NCBI GenBank assembly: GCA_946811185.2
Contig: OX328110.1
Location: 12,752,516-12,816,515 of the forward strand
Direction of reading: 5' to 3'
Source of the DNA: Hippopus hippopus
Taxonomy: Eukaryota > Mollusca > Bivalvia > Cardiida > Cardiidae
DNA length: 64,000 nucleotides
Of the stretch, positions 1 through 10,825 are shown piece after piece. Within the stretch, counting starts at the first letter, position 1. Every line of letters begins with the position of its first letter. The notes beneath the pieces are model-generated. The model did not search any database. It worked only from the letters and a program-made list of their open reading frames with translations, and was not told where the DNA came from. Both the position numbers and the translations under genes were made by a program.

Positions 1-118
1 CATACAATCTTTGCTTTCAAAGACGAATTCCGTCCATAAAGCTGCAATCGAATTGTCGCCTGGAAATGCCATTGTTATAGACAAGTCTATAATTTTATTG
101 TCTGGTAGAGAGAGTTTA

Positions 119-323
119 CCCTTAGGCTATTAAGTGCGACTCGCAGACCTTTTGCAGACAATGCAGATCAAGATTAGACTGCACAGAATGTGCAGTCGGA
201 TCTTTGATCTACACTGTCCGATAGGAGGATATTTTTTTCCCAAAGATTAACTTTGAAAGAACAATATTTGGGTTTTCACTATTGGCTTGAAAGTTTCATT
301 TGACTTATTTCGCAGGTTAAGGG
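119..323. mobile_element. TTAA-flanked MITE, family B
   Basis: The copy starts CCCTTAGGCTATTAAG after TTTA and ends AGGTTAAGGG before TTAA. It has the family-B central palindrome: GATCAAGATTAGACTGCAC, then its inverse TGCAGTCGGATC. CCC-type termini in a TTAA-like target suggest a piggyBac-derived MITE. It lies in the Wnt intron upstream of the exon at 462. Confidence 0.75.
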
Positions 324-461
324 TTAAATCAAGAACTAGGTATCCAAGATCACACATAAACAGCCTCCAGCCTCTGCTGATCGTTTGTTCGACAATGTAC
401 ATATCCACCTGTCCTTTCGTGCGTCTTTTTGTGTTTCTAATACCACTCTTTTTATTTCCAG

Positions 462-754
462 GTCGTAGTGGCCAGTTTAACGACAGCCTGTAAATGTCAC
501 GGTGTATCCGGCTCGTGTTCAATCAAGACTTGCTGGCGCGCCCTGGCGGACTTTAACAAAATAGCAGAAACTCTGAAAGAAAAATATGGCATGGCGATAG
601 AAGTGAAAAGAAAACGGAAACAAAAGAAGCAAATTTTTGTTCCAATCCATAAAAGAAGGACCTCAATTCCTGGTGACGAACTTGTCTACATTAAAAAATC
701 CCCGGACTATTGTTCCTATGATAAAAAGATGGGTTCACCGGGAACGGAAGGGAG
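462..754 (+). CDS. WNT16: Wnt gene, penultimate coding exon (Wnt16-like)
   Basis: This internal exon of a secreted Wnt glycoprotein runs from an acceptor (ttatttccag) to a donor (GGGAG|gtaagt). It is open throughout and needs no start codon. It encodes the Wnt acylation loop: CKCHGVSGSCSIKTCW contains the serine that is palmitoleoylated in Wnt proteins and bound by Frizzled. A basic linker rich in K and R follows, then DELVYIKKSPDYC and GSPGTEGR, the standard Wnt approach to the C-terminal cysteine domain. The K/R-rich linker followed by PIHK resembles Wnt16 more than Wnt5, Wnt7 or Wnt11; this subfamily call is from memory. It splices in phase to the exon at 3830. The N-terminal exons lie upstream of the window. 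Confidence 0.85.
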
Positions 755-819
755 GTAAGTCGGCGATATTTTTTTATCTTTAGCAGAAAGAGTTACTGTT
801 CTTACTTAGTTTAATACAA

Positions 820-1026
820 ATAGCAGATAATTATAGACTTGTACAAACTGAAAGCATTTGCAGACCACAAAGTAAATTTGATTCAAAAATTGAAATTTGA
901 CAGGGTAGAAAACATTGTGGGAAATGGAGAAAATGCTGTTCATCAGCATTTTCTCCTTTTCCCACAATGTTTTCAAAAGTTCTCTGTCTTGAGGTCTTTA
1001 AAAGTCTTGATTTTATGGTAAAGGGG
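820..1026 (+). mobile_element. MITE, family A
   Basis: The copy has the family-A signature AAAGCATTTGCAGACCAC, the central inverted repeat GGAGAAAATGCTG / CAGCATTTTCTCC, and a decayed TGGTAAAGGGG end. The left end has diverged, so that boundary is approximate. It lies in the Wnt intron. Confidence 0.6.
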
Positions 1027-1387
1027 TCAGTTTTTCAGTGCCCACATGTAATAAAGGGAAAACAAATTTACCTGTAATTAGCTGTAGCCTACGTTAAGCA
1101 AGCACTTTTCAATTATCCCTTGCTGCTTGATGTGCATAAGTTTGGCTGTAAGCCCATCTAATTCCATGGAGGGCAGAAAAGAAGTCCCCAGCAGATAAAG
1201 CCCCGTCTAACTGTAGTCCACTTTTTTCCTTCTTTGAAGCAGATTTTTTTCTATTGGTGAAAAAAAAAAGAAGAAGAAAAGATGGTCCCTATACCTCAGT
1301 GTTCTTACACACTAGTATAAAAAAACTTAAATCTCTTTTTTCCCTCAATTCCGCTAACTCACTCATTTTCAGAATTAAGTTTAGTTT

Positions 1388-1640
1388 GTTATTTGAAACG
1401 CATTTCACTAACATTAACAGACTTTAATAACGTTCTTACATCCTGAGTTGACACAACGTTTCAGACCCAACTAACGGACTCATACACAACGTTTCAGACT
1501 TAATTCAGCAAAAAATGGACTTAATTCTGTGAACTGAATGAAGTCGGTATATTTTACTTAGTTGAGTCTGAAACGTTGTGTTAACTTAGGACTTGACAAT
1601 GCTTCTTAAGTCTGTTAATGCTAGTGCATTGCGTAAACTA
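1388..1640. repeat. Foldback repeat with CACAACGTTTCAGAC arms
   Basis: CACAACGTTTCAGAC occurs twice on the left (near 1454 and 1486) and its complement GTCTGAAACGTTGTG near 1566. The outer arms TTAACAGACTTAA and TTAAGTCTGTTAA extend the inverted symmetry. No target duplication was found. It is probably a degraded foldback element in the Wnt intron. Confidence 0.45.
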
Positions 1641-1837
1641 TGCAATAACCAATCAACTTAAGTCAGAAATTGAATTCGTAAGCGGGTTTGAGGAATATAA
1701 GAGAGTTAAGTTTTATCGCTCAACCGGGCCCAAGTCTTAATATTAACTCACGTTGATTTTTCGTACTTCAGCAGCACGGTTTTCAGAAGTCATCGACCCC
1801 AAATTTGATTTAGGAGGGAATCGGTTAAACCTTTTAA

Positions 1838-2100
1838 TGCCAGTGCTCTGTGAAAAGGGGACTTAATGCACCTGCATAAAATATAGACCCATGTCAGCCT
1901 GCGCAGACGGCGCAGGCTGACCTGGGTCGAAACTTTTTGCTACTCGTCAATGTTATGCATGTTAAAGCACCATTCTACCTCAGGATTTAGTCGGTTCTTA
2001 AAGAAACAAAATGGATTTTATGGATCCATAATTATGAGATGAATCACTTTGTGTAATGCATGACGGAGATACATTACACTCCTTTGCCAAAGCACGAATC
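1838..2100. mobile_element. Foldback MITE, family C
   Basis: The ends are degenerate (CAGTGCTCTGTG and GCCAAAGCACG). The long internal palindrome GTCAGCCTGCGCAGACGGCG / CGCAGGCTGACC marks family C. It is followed within 8 bp by a family-D copy. It lies in the Wnt intron. Confidence 0.7.
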
Positions 2101-2107
2101 ATAATAA

Positions 2108-2370
2108 TGGTCTGCAACATGCGAAAATGGGCTTTTGGACATTTGCGTAAAGTGTCGTCTCGGATCAGCTTGCGCACTCAGCGCAGACTAGTCCGAGATA
2201 ACACTTTAAGGCAATATTAGATTTTGTCCTACAGTAGGCTTGCGTGAAACAGAAAATCACACTCGATCGGGAAGTGTCGTCTCGGATTAGCCTGCACGGA
2301 GTGCGCTGGCTGATCCGAGACGACACTTTACGCAAATGTCCGAATGTCCCTTTTCGCCTGTTGTAGGCCA
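2108..2370. mobile_element. Foldback MITE, family D
   Basis: The ends are TGGTCTGCAACATGCGAAAA and its inverse, closing with GTTGTAGGCCA. Near each end lies a hairpin built on GTGTCGTCTCGGATCAGC with inverse GGCTGATCCGAGACGACAC. It is about 263 bp, the same length as the copy at 48645. It lies in the Wnt intron. Confidence 0.7.
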
Positions 2371-2439
2371 ATTATAAATTCAGCCTCTTTCGATGACTGT
2401 ACATCAGAATGAATCTAATGGCACTGGCTTGACTTAACC

Positions 2440-2520
2440 GATCGGATGGTATAGATCAAAGATCAGACTGCACGTTCTGTGCAGTCTGATCTTGATCTAT
2501 GCCGTCCGCAAAAGCCCCGT
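2440..2520. mobile_element. Family B fragment
   Basis: Only the core palindrome remains: GATCAGACTGCACG, TTCT, then GTGCAGTCTGATC, with TGCCGTCCGCAAAAG beside it. The termini are absent. Confidence 0.5.
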
Positions 2521-2673
2521 TTTTTGAATATGACCCTGAAATAATTAATAGCATACCGCAGTATCAAAAAACACACACACAGGTTAAGTGCACTGATTAT
2601 TAGAAGAAGAAAGAAAATAGGAAAAAAAAAACAACACACATACATACAGATGGTGGCATTTCATCAAATTTAA

Positions 2674-2872
2674 CCCTTAGGCTACGAAGCGCGACTTGGT
2701 GCCCTTTTGTTGACAGTGTCGATCAAGATCAGACTGCACGGAACGTGCAGTCTGATCTTGGATCTACACTGTCCAATACGACGACACTTTTTTTGGCGAA
2801 AAGTAACTCTAAATCGCAAAGTTTTGGCTTTTTTTTTTTGAAGTTCCTTTGATTGAATTGACAATCTAAGGG
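2674..2872. mobile_element. TTAA-flanked MITE, family B
   Basis: A near-complete copy: TTAA then CCCTTAGGCTACGAAGCGCG, the core GATCAAGATCAGACTGCACG with its inverse, and an end CAATCTAAGGG before TTTA. It lies in the Wnt intron. Confidence 0.75.
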
Positions 2873-2991
2873 TTTAATTTCAACGGATAGATAACTTTTT
2901 GTTCTATTATCTGATAAATTCAGCGTGTCAGAAGAACCCCGATGTTTTTCTTATCCTCATAAATTGTTAATTTTTGGAATATTCATTCAAT

Positions 2992-3355
2992 TAAAGGCCC
3001 ACTAGTTGCCAAAGGTAAATAACTCGGGAGTCAAAAACGTAGGCACATTTAATTCAAACCATTTAAAAGTACTGATGTTATTACATTACTCTCAGTCTGA
3101 AAATGTGTTACAGCAGTCTTGTCAAAGTTCTAGTTGATGGGAGAAGAATGAATCTTTAAACTAGAATTAAGTTGGCATTTTTAATACTAGTTTAACAATA
3201 ATTTTTTTCTGCTAACAACTGGAACTTTGACAGAACGTCTTGTAACACTTTCATAGACACATAATGATATCTAACATACTTTTAAATGGTATGAATTAGG
3301 TTTACTTGCATTCTGAAGCCCGAATTGTTTCTTTTTGGGTGCTAGTGAGCCTTTA
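2992..3355. mobile_element. Foldback element, family G
   Basis: The ends are inverted: TTAAAGGCCCACTAG and CTAGTGAGCCTTTAA. Inner arms also pair (CATTTAAAAGTA against TACTTTTAAATGG; TGTCAAAGTTC against GAACTTTGACA). It is about 364 bp with no coding potential. Its ends resemble family F, so the two may be related. It lies in the Wnt intron. Confidence 0.55.
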
Positions 3356-3540
3356 ATTTGTCAGTGTACATGTTTTTTCCACACTATTCAAATATAGATT
3401 AATCACAATTCATACAATGGAAAAATATGAATGGAATAAAAACACCGTTGTGAAACAGTGTGAAAAACGATGTACGAGCGTTTGCTCGTTACAGTGTTTT
3501 CATTTGCGATTTTTTTTTTTATTTCATGGTTTTATTAAAT

Positions 3541-3803
3541 GAGTCATGTTCTGTGGAAAAAAAAAAAGGTTTAATGCATCTGCAAAAAGTTTCGACCCAG
3601 GTCAGCCTGCGCAGTCTGCGCAGGCTGACATAGGTCGAAACTATTTGCCATTGGTCAATTTTGTTACATGTGAAAGGACCAGTGTATCTCATGCTTCACT
3701 CGTTGTCTATACAAAACGGATTTTATTGACCCATTCTTATGTGATAACTTTCTTGGCATAATGCATTACGAAAATGCATTAAATTCCCTTTTGCCAGAGC
3801 GTA
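3541..3803. mobile_element. Foldback MITE, family C
   Basis: It starts GAGTCATGTTCTGTGG and ends TTTTGCCAGAGCGT. The internal palindrome CAGGTCAGCCTGCGCAG / CTGCGCAGGCTGAC is intact. Its right end lies only 27 bp from the last Wnt exon, close to the splice acceptor. Confidence 0.75.
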
Positions 3804-3829
3804 ACATAATTTCTTTTTACTGTTTTCAG

Positions 3830-4004
3830 AACCTGCGATCCTGCAAGCAACGGACCTGGAGGTTGTGACATAATGTGTTGTGGGCGGGGCTATGATTCGA
3901 TGGACGTTGAAATTCACGAACGTTGTGAGTGTAAATATTACTGGTGTTGTTACGTGAAGTGTAAGACTTGTTCTAGAATGATTAGACTACATAAATGTCG
4001 GTAA
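3830..4004 (+). CDS. WNT16: Wnt gene, last coding exon (cysteine-rich C-terminus)
   Basis: The terminal exon starts after acceptor tgttttcag. Its first base completes the Arg codon left open by the exon ending at 754. It encodes TCDPASNGPGGCDIMCCGRGYD, then ERCECKYYWCCYVKCKTC and a final HKCR before TAA. The CCGRGY, WCC and C-x2-C pattern is diagnostic for the Wnt C-terminal cytokine-like domain. ERCECK and the short HKCR ending favour Wnt16. With the previous exon this gives about 156 residues, roughly the last 40% of a Wnt. The intervening 3075-bp intron carries copies of families A, B, C, D and G, which explains its length. Confidence 0.85.
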
Positions 4005-5030
4005 TAACAAATCTGTGACAATCATTTTTTGTACAATTCTTGTAAATTTTGACATGAATATTTATTTATACGTCGACTCAAAAGTGTGGAAGCAGATACT
4101 GGCGGAGTGATACTGTATTCAAAGTCTGTAGTGAGGTCCTGGACCTACTTTAATGCAAACATTATTAAAATTAGTCCACAGGAAGAGGATGAATGAACGT
4201 GGCAGTGACATTATATCCATGGTTGTGATGACGTCAACACATTTTTGAAGAGATTTTGACTTATGCCTGAAATGTGTCGACAGTGAAAATCGGTAAAGAT
4301 CGAAGGCGCAGTTATACGGTAAAAATCGAAGGCGCAGTTATACGGTATTTTATTCTGCCGATGTTTTCATCATTTTTGGGGTGATGAACCTACAGTCGAA
4401 TGTCATTTTACCGCTTTACAGGTTGAAATATAGGACACCGTAACGGGCGCAGTGATTATACTTTCAACAATGACGGCGTTATCACGGAACTATTTTCATG
4501 GCACGACAAAGGGACAAAGCAGGCAGTGGACTATTTTTGATGTACTGAGACGTCAGCGATTATCCGTTGTTCATTTGGAAGAAATGTCTCTGCATTTTTT
4601 TAAGGAGATAGTCGACGCACAAGGACAACCTATTTCCGTTTTAAGGATCACGTGCCTTTGAGTTCCATTAATGTAAAAAGTACTTCCAAACCTTTCACAA
4701 ATGCTCGGTAGATTTGCAGAGTGAAAAAAGTATACAAATGAGCACAAGATCAAAACATTAGGGTCAAGGTGTTGATGGTCTTTGAGGTTTATCATTTTAC
4801 AAGTTGTATGATGACCAAAGTGTTTGGGTAGTGGGGATATTGTTTAGTTTTACTGTCACTGGATGTACATGTACATGATAGATGTACCATTGTTTGAAAG
4901 AACAGTAGATAAGTAAATATTTCTATCATAACAGTGCCTTATAACGGCCAAATAACAGCAGTGAATAATTAAAGTGAGTCTAGACCGACTTATTCGTCAG
5001 CCATTTTAACTATTTAAGAATATCTAAATT
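4005..5030 (+). other. Wnt 3' flank, probable 3' UTR
   Basis: No coding signal is convincing here. A 26-bp unit (GGTAAAGATCGAAGGCGCAG...) is duplicated head-to-tail at 4292-4343. A possible ATTAAA polyadenylation signal lies at about 4968. The true transcript end cannot be fixed from sequence. Confidence 0.35.
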
Positions 5031-5045
5031 CAAAGAGTCGTCATG

Positions 5046-5078
5046 TGATTGGCTGAGACATTCTGTCTCAGCCAATCA
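5046..5078. repeat. Perfect 15-bp inverted repeat with CCAAT arms
   Basis: TGATTGGCTGAGACA, a 3-bp loop, then TGTCTCAGCCAATCA. Weaker pairing extends further on both sides. It resembles the centre of family E and may be a remnant of that family. Confidence 0.7.
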
Positions 5079-5109
5079 AATGGCTACTCTTATAGTTTAG
5101 AACGATTTG

Positions 5110-6110
5110 ATTCAGAATAACACGTGAAAATCGCCTGAAATGACTTTGTTGAATGGTACAAATACCAAGCTGTATGCTTACGAATTACTCCCCTTTAGTA
5201 AATGGAACATGAAGGGGGCGTATGTTTGCGATTACAAAAATACCCAATAGTATACAAGAACTTTTATTGAGAATGATGGTGTATTCATACGCGATTCGCT
5301 TGCTATGGTCACAATGGCATGGCATACCTCGCCATTATTAAATCATTTGTTGTCCCTTATTCAAAACATAATAGATCATTACTGAAGTGCCTTAATGAGA
5401 TTTTCTTTTGTGTTAGTGCCTACTATTTTTGTTGTTGTTTTTGTTGTTTTCTTTTTTTAGCAAGGAAATGTATGCCAGAGGTACAAATGAATTTGAGTTA
5501 AAGAAAATATCTAGAAACAATGCATCGTATTTTTTCACTAAAACCTATGTTTTGGGTACTCCTAAAAATTGTCTAATCAAAATATGTGTATTTCTAATGA
5601 GTATTCACAAAATAGGTTTAAGGAAAGAGCCAAGGTGATATTACTCTTTAAACACAATTCTACTTCTTTTATCTATATAATTTTGTTATCTGGTAAAAAA
5701 GTTAGCCCCTTACCTAACAACCCCGTGTTTTAACGACCACGAGGAATAAACCTTAAATGCTGTTAACCAGAATTTTCTCCTTCAACCATATTTTTTCCTA
5801 CCCGTCCTGAGACAAATTGCATCAGTTGAGCCATATTTATCATATTTATTTAATTTTTTGTCTACAACAGCTTTGAATTTGAATGAATCTAAATTATTTG
5901 TGGTTTGGTAATGAGTTAAACAAATGGTCGATGTAAAAATCATAAATGATAAATGGCAAAGTACTTTCTATGCAAATTAGATATCTATTTTTGTATAAAT
6001 GACGTCATGCAAGTAGTTCGATACTGACTGGTGGTTTGACGTGCAGTCAACAGTTTCAATACATCTGCCGTCTTATTAGCGAAAGGAGCAAAGCCCAGTC
6101 CGTAAATTTG
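5110..6110. other. AT-rich intergenic stretch
   Basis: No supported gene, RNA or named repeat was recognised. Small open frames here have no recognisable domain or splice context. Confidence 0.4.
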
Positions 6111-6114
6111 TTAA

Positions 6115-6336
6115 ACATTTTATCACACAATCCTGATTTGTAGCGACCCTGAGAAAGAAGCCTTTTGAAAGCATTGTTAGAAAAGGAGAAAATGCCGGTA
6201 ACCAGCATTTTCTCCTTTTCCCACAATGTTTGCTACCCTTTCTAACAAAAGTTTCAATTTTTCCATCACATTTATTTTGTCGTCTGCAAATGCTTTCAAT
6301 TTGGATTGGTCTTAAAATTTGTAGTTTGGCAAATTG
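6115..6336 (-). mobile_element. TTAA-flanked MITE, family A
   Basis: TTAA flanks both sides. The centre GAGAAAATGCCGGTAACC pairs with CAGCATTTTCTCC. The reverse-strand signature GTCGTCTGCAAATGCTTTC follows. The length of 222 bp is typical. Confidence 0.75.
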
Positions 6337-6344
6337 TTAAGGCA

Positions 6345-6970
6345 AGAAGAGAAAATGTCAAATGTGTTTTTTGACTATATTAAACAATCACTTCTCGTAA
6401 AAAGACGATCCCATGCATTAACAAATAACTGAACATGTAACTAGGTTTACCAAGTTTGAAAACAATACTGTAAACGGAGAAGTTAATCGCAAAGTGCAAT
6501 TTCTCTTTTTCTTCTTCTGCCAAGTTTTCCATGCCAATTAAAGATACATCTTTATAGCAAGAGAGAAAACACGCTGTTAAAAAAGTATGTAGAATGGCTC
6601 AGCTGTGTTACAACAGATAAGTTACCATCATATATGGTGTAAAGGGTAGAAAAAAAGAAGTTGTCCTCATTTAAAACCGGAAACAACGACAACAGCGATT
6701 GCCTCCAAAACATAAAATGCATCTTCTATCCGTCGTAATCTGTGCAATCTTGCAGCCATCAGGGGCAACATTTGGCATCAAGATACAAGAGTGGTTATGG
6801 TTTCATGAAATAAGGATGAAAGGGGTTTAAAAAATGGCTTAAAACTACCTGGAAAAAAACGAGTAAAGATGTATCTTTAAATCTAAAAAAAAAAAACTTT
6901 ATTTTTTCTTTCCATATATAGTTGTTTTCTTTTTGTGTCAGTTGCACTGGTTAAGCCTTCACCAGCCAAC
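6345..6970. other. Unassigned intergenic stretch
   Basis: AT-rich sequence in which I see no gene, RNA or recognisable repeat. Confidence 0.35.
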
Positions 6971-6973
6971 ATT

Positions 6974-7182
6974 GGGGCCTGTATTCACCAACCACTCTTA
7001 AGAATATTCCTCATATTATTATGCTGAAGATTTTTCTAAATTTGAATGTAACACAACTTCTGATTGACTAAACCATTCGGTTTAGCCAATCAGAAGTTGT
7101 GTTACTTTCGAATCTAGAAAATTCTCAGTGAGAATTAGACAAAATATATTCACAAGAATGGTTGGTTAAATACGGACCCTGG
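6974..7182. mobile_element. Foldback MITE, family E
   Basis: The ends are inverted: GGCCTGTATTCACCAACCA and TGGTTGGTTAAATACGGACC. The central palindrome is AACTTCTGATTG / CAATCAGAAGTTGTGTTAC with an inverted CCAAT pair. Its right end directly abuts a family-A copy. Confidence 0.75.
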
Positions 7183-7372
7183 TTTTAACGACCCTGACAA
7201 AGAGACGATTTGAAAAAAAAAACAAAAAAAGGTGGGAAACGGAGCAAATACTGGTTACCAGCATTTTCTCTTTTTCCCACAACGTTTCTCTACCATCACA
7301 GCACCATATCATATGAACAAGACCTAGTTTGTCCTCTGCAAATATTTTCAAAATGGACAAGTCTGACATTTT
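7183..7372 (-). mobile_element. MITE, family A, left end missing
   Basis: It begins at the conserved GTTTTAACGACCCTGAC block without the CCCTTTACC terminus. It keeps the ACTGGTTACCAGCATTTTC centre. It touches family E on its left, so one probably inserted into the other. Confidence 0.6.
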
Positions 7373-7433
7373 ATGACCTTATACGGCGGGTCTTGGGTCT
7401 AAAAAGCCTTTCTGAAAATATTTGAACCAGTAA

Positions 7434-7632
7434 CCTGCTAAGTGAGTAAAACGACACTTTCAAGCCTACAGTAAAAACCCACATTTTGCTTTTTCAAAGG
7501 TATTTTTGGGGAAAAAAAATATCTCCTTATCGGACAGTGTGGATCCAAGATCAGACTGCACGTTCTGTGCAGTCTGATCTTGATCTACACTGTCCGCAAA
7601 AGGTCTTTGAGTTGCGCTTAGCAGCCTAAGGG
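7434..7632. mobile_element. TTAA-flanked MITE, family B
   Basis: It runs from a CCTGCTAAGTG start to CTTAGCAGCCTAAGGG before TTAA. The core GATCAGACTGCACG / GTGCAGTCTGATCTTGATC is intact. It is in the opposite orientation to the copy at 119. Confidence 0.75.
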
Positions 7633-7857
7633 TTAATCTTATTGTAGTGAAGGACTCTAAAATAATACTCAACTATTTTGTATTGTTTGTACTTTGTAAA
7701 TACTTAGATGTAAAGAATTCCAATTATTTATTTGGGTTTCAAATACCTGAATCTAAGAAATTGTTTACTTTTTTCACTGCTACAAAAATAAGTTGTACCT
7801 CTTTCGTCGGCAAATTTCCGATAGTTTTTTTTTTTTTAATCTTATAGGCTTGATAAA

Positions 7858-8077
7858 CCCTTTATCACACAAGTCTGAGTTTTAACGACCCTGACAGGAA
7901 AGACTTTTGAAAACATCGTGGGAAAAGGAGAAAATACTGGTAATCAGCATTTTCTCCTTTTTCCACATTGTTTTCTTCTCTTTCCACCTCTTTTAGAGGC
8001 GAAATTCATCAATTGAGCCACATTTAACTTGATGTCTGCAAATTCTTTCAATTTGGACCAGTCTAGCTCATTGGTCA
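7858..8077 (-). mobile_element. MITE, family A
   Basis: It begins CCCTTTATCACAC after TAAA and holds the centre GGAGAAAATACTGG / CAGCATTTTCTCC. It ends after the reverse CTGCAAATTCTTTCAA signature. Confidence 0.7.
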
Positions 8078-8189
8078 ACGTACCTGACTCGTGACCTGGT
8101 GGTTGCGATTTCGAGGTAAACTTTATTTACCGCTATTTTTCTTTTAATCTGAAAGAGTTAAACAAGCGGACGACATAAATCAAATATCA

Positions 8190-8375
8190 GACTGGAAGAA
8201 AGCAGTTGTAAATATTGTGGGAAAAGAAGGAGAAAATACTGATAACCAGACTCGCATCGTGATTTTTTTTTTTTTATACCTTTTCCGAAACAGAACGCAC
8301 CATTTCATTTACGCTTCATATGTCGTCTGCAAATGCTTTCAATTTGGAAAGGTCTAAAATTTTGTCGTCGAATAA
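8190..8375 (-). mobile_element. MITE, family A, degraded
   Basis: The GTGGGAAAAGAAGGAG half-palindrome and the GTCGTCTGCAAATGCTTTC block remain. The second palindrome arm is replaced by a T-rich run. Confidence 0.5.
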
Positions 8376-9004
8376 AGAAATTATGAAAAAAAAAATATGC
8401 ATTCTGAGATGAGAACTCTCTGAAACGCAATACTAGTGCTATGTTCTTTTTTTTGTCACAGGTTATTTTTTAATTCGTTTCATTCATATTATATTTGTAC
8501 CGAGTTATTACAAAATGATAAGAACCATGCCATTGTTTTTAAAACAAAGGAACCTGCAGAAGGCTTTGTGGCAAAGGGAGAAATTGCTCGTCAGGACCAA
8601 TTTCTCCCGTTGCAACAATTTTTTCAAATGTTATATTAAGTTGTAAATCACATTGTCTATTAATATTTTACAAAAATAACGTTATATTCATAGCTGCCAT
8701 CTGCAAATTTGCTTTAGGCGGAATGAAGACTGAATACAATTAACAGAAAAAGAGATTAAAAAAAAAACCCTTTTCTTCTTCTTTTTATACTTCTTCTTCT
8801 TCTTCTTTTCCTTCTTCTGCTTCCTCCGAGAAAAAGTGAATTATTGAGCAAACGGTTCATTTTTCCACAGCACTTTTCATATCTTTTTGTTACCTAGAAT
8901 CTGCTAGAACTAACTTGCTTCGACTTTTTTTTAAGGTTTCTATTTTTCTTTCTGTAATCTATTGGTACGCTCAATAAATTATAAGATGCGTTTAAAAAGT
9001 TGCG

Positions 9005-9062
9005 ATCAATATCAGTCTGCAGAAAACGTGCAGTCTGATCTTTGATTCACACTGTCCGATGC
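9005..9062. mobile_element. Family B core fragment
   Basis: Only GATCAATATCAGTCTGCAG and CGTGCAGTCTGATC with CACTGTCCGAT remain. Confidence 0.45.
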
Positions 9063-9181
9063 TCTGTGAGCCATAAAAGGCTTATAAAAGGCATTGTTCG
9101 GATTTATTCCATGCTGAAAATGTACCATTTCTTTATATTTGTAACGCTGTAAACAAAGAAATGATTGGGTATTCTTCTAAT

Positions 9182-9408
9182 TCTATACAACACAAGTATG
9201 AGTTTTAACGGCACTGGCAAAACAAGCTTATGAAAACATTGTTGGTAAAGGAGAAAATGCCGGTAACAGCATTTTCTCCTTTTAACACAGTGTTTTCTAC
9301 TATTTCAAAAACCAATAGCATTGTTCTAGCAGCGTCTACATTGTCTTCTGTAAATGTAAGAAAATTGGACGAGTCTAAAATTTTGTCGTTTGATTAAGAG
9401 TTAAAGAA
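9182..9408 (-). mobile_element. MITE, family A
   Basis: It has GAGTTTTAACGGCACTGGC, the centre GGAGAAAATGCCGG / CAGCATTTTCTCC, and an AAATTTTGTCGTTTG end followed by AGTTAA. Confidence 0.65.
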
Positions 9409-9703
9409 AAAGATTGTTAGTACCGCTTTTTTTATGTGATGCGCAAAGTTTCTTAACATCAAATTTGATAATTATGTAAATATGAACACCTTGTGTAAAT
9501 TTCAATAGAAAAATAAATAAATAAAAACACTTTTTACAAAAACCGGAAGTCGTGTTTCTTTTTTCCGTTCATGGCCAATGTTGTAGTGTACGGAATCTCA
9601 TTCGTGCCATGTTCATTTCCGCTCATGTTAAAATGGTGTTTTAAACTGCCCTCTATATCCGACGAGTCATTCAACACTAGAGCTGTATCAGAAACTGACG
9701 GAA

Positions 9704-9927
9704 CCCTCTTACCAAACAGTACCGAGTTTTAGTGACCTTGAAGAAGAAGGGTTTTGAAAACATTGTGGGAAATGGAGAAAATGCAGATAACCTTTTCCCA
9801 CAATTTTTCTACCCTTTCTATTACCAAAACAATTTGCATATTCTATCAATTGAGCTACATTTAGTTTGTTATCTGCTATTAAAGATTTCAATTTGTCAAA
9901 GTCTCAATTTTTTTCACGTTGTAAAGA
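9704..9927 (-). mobile_element. MITE, family A, centre partly lost
   Basis: It begins CCCTCTTACCAAACAG and has the ATTGTGGGAAATGGAG arm. The opposite arm is shortened by loss of the palindrome tip. It ends at a decayed GTAAAGAGTT. Confidence 0.65.
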
Positions 9928-10150
9928 GTTGATATCCAGCGAAGTCTTGATTGCGAAGACAAAAACTCGGAATTACATGTAACGTGCATATGAAACATGA
10001 CTGTTTTTAAAGGGAGATGATTTATTGAGGCTTAAACGAAAACAATATGCTAGATTAGATTAGTTACTTCCCCTGCTGCATGAAACGTGGGAAAAGGGGG
10101 GGGGGGGTCTTGGGAAAGATAAACAGTTTAAGGAAATGCTTTTTTCACAC

Positions 10151-10342
10151 CCGGGCATTGCTGACCAACCTATCAAGATTAGACTCTTACTCTTATTCTC
10201 AAGATTTTTCTAGTTTTTAAAGTAACACCATTTCTGATTGGCTAATTCATTCGGTTCAACCAATTAGAAATTGTGTTACTTTCTAACTTAAGATTTAGAC
10301 CAAGAATGCAGTTTAGAAAGGCTGGTAAATACGTGGCCTACA
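10151..10342. mobile_element. Foldback MITE, family E
   Basis: The central arms TTCTGATTGGCTAATTC and CAACCAATTAGAAATTGTG pair. The outer end blocks (CTGACCAACCTATC and AAGGCTGGTAAATACG) have decayed. Confidence 0.6.
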
Positions 10343-10404
10343 TTTTCTGTTCTGTAGTCGTGCGAAGTTTATCGCATATCCAGTGTCCCTTTCAGTATCT
10401 TTAA

Positions 10405-10825
10405 CCCTGAAAGTTCTGAGTTTTAAAGACTCTGAAGCTAAAGCCTATTGAAAACATTGTCGAAAAGGGAGAAAATCATGGTCACCAGCATTTTCTCTTT
10501 TTCTCATGATTTCTTCCTTTCCAAAATTAAGGATAGGGCACCCTAATGCGGATTCCTGTAACATCGCATTTCATCGCCGAAAAACGTACGGGTTCGGCTA
10601 AGACTCGGGTAATCCGTAATCGATCGGCCGATTGATGCTGGTTCCCCGCATCGATTACGTATTACCCGAGTCTTAGTCGAATCCGTACGATGAAAGGCGA
10701 TGTTACACGAATCCCATTAGGGTGCCCTATCCTTAAGTTTTATTTTGTTTTTAGTCAAATTTATTTTTGTCGTCTGCAAATGCTTTCAATGCGGACGATT
10801 GAGAAATTCGGCGTTTTGTAAATAG
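10405..10825 (-). mobile_element. Family A MITE split by a nested foldback
   Basis: TTAA lies on both sides (10401 and 10826). The left half ends near 10526 and the right half resumes at about 10737 with the GTCGTCTGCAAATGCTTTC signature. Removing the insert and one TTAA leaves about 215 bp, the normal family-A length. Confidence 0.75.
10531..10732. mobile_element. 202-bp TTAA-flanked foldback nested in family A
   Basis: The inverted termini are GGATAGGGCACCCTAATG and its exact inverse, bounded by TTAA at 10527 and 10733. Most of the element is self-complementary (GACTCGGGTAAT against ATTACCCGAGTC). A TTAA target and short TIR suggest mobilisation by a piggyBac-type transposase. It is younger than its host copy. 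Confidence 0.85.
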
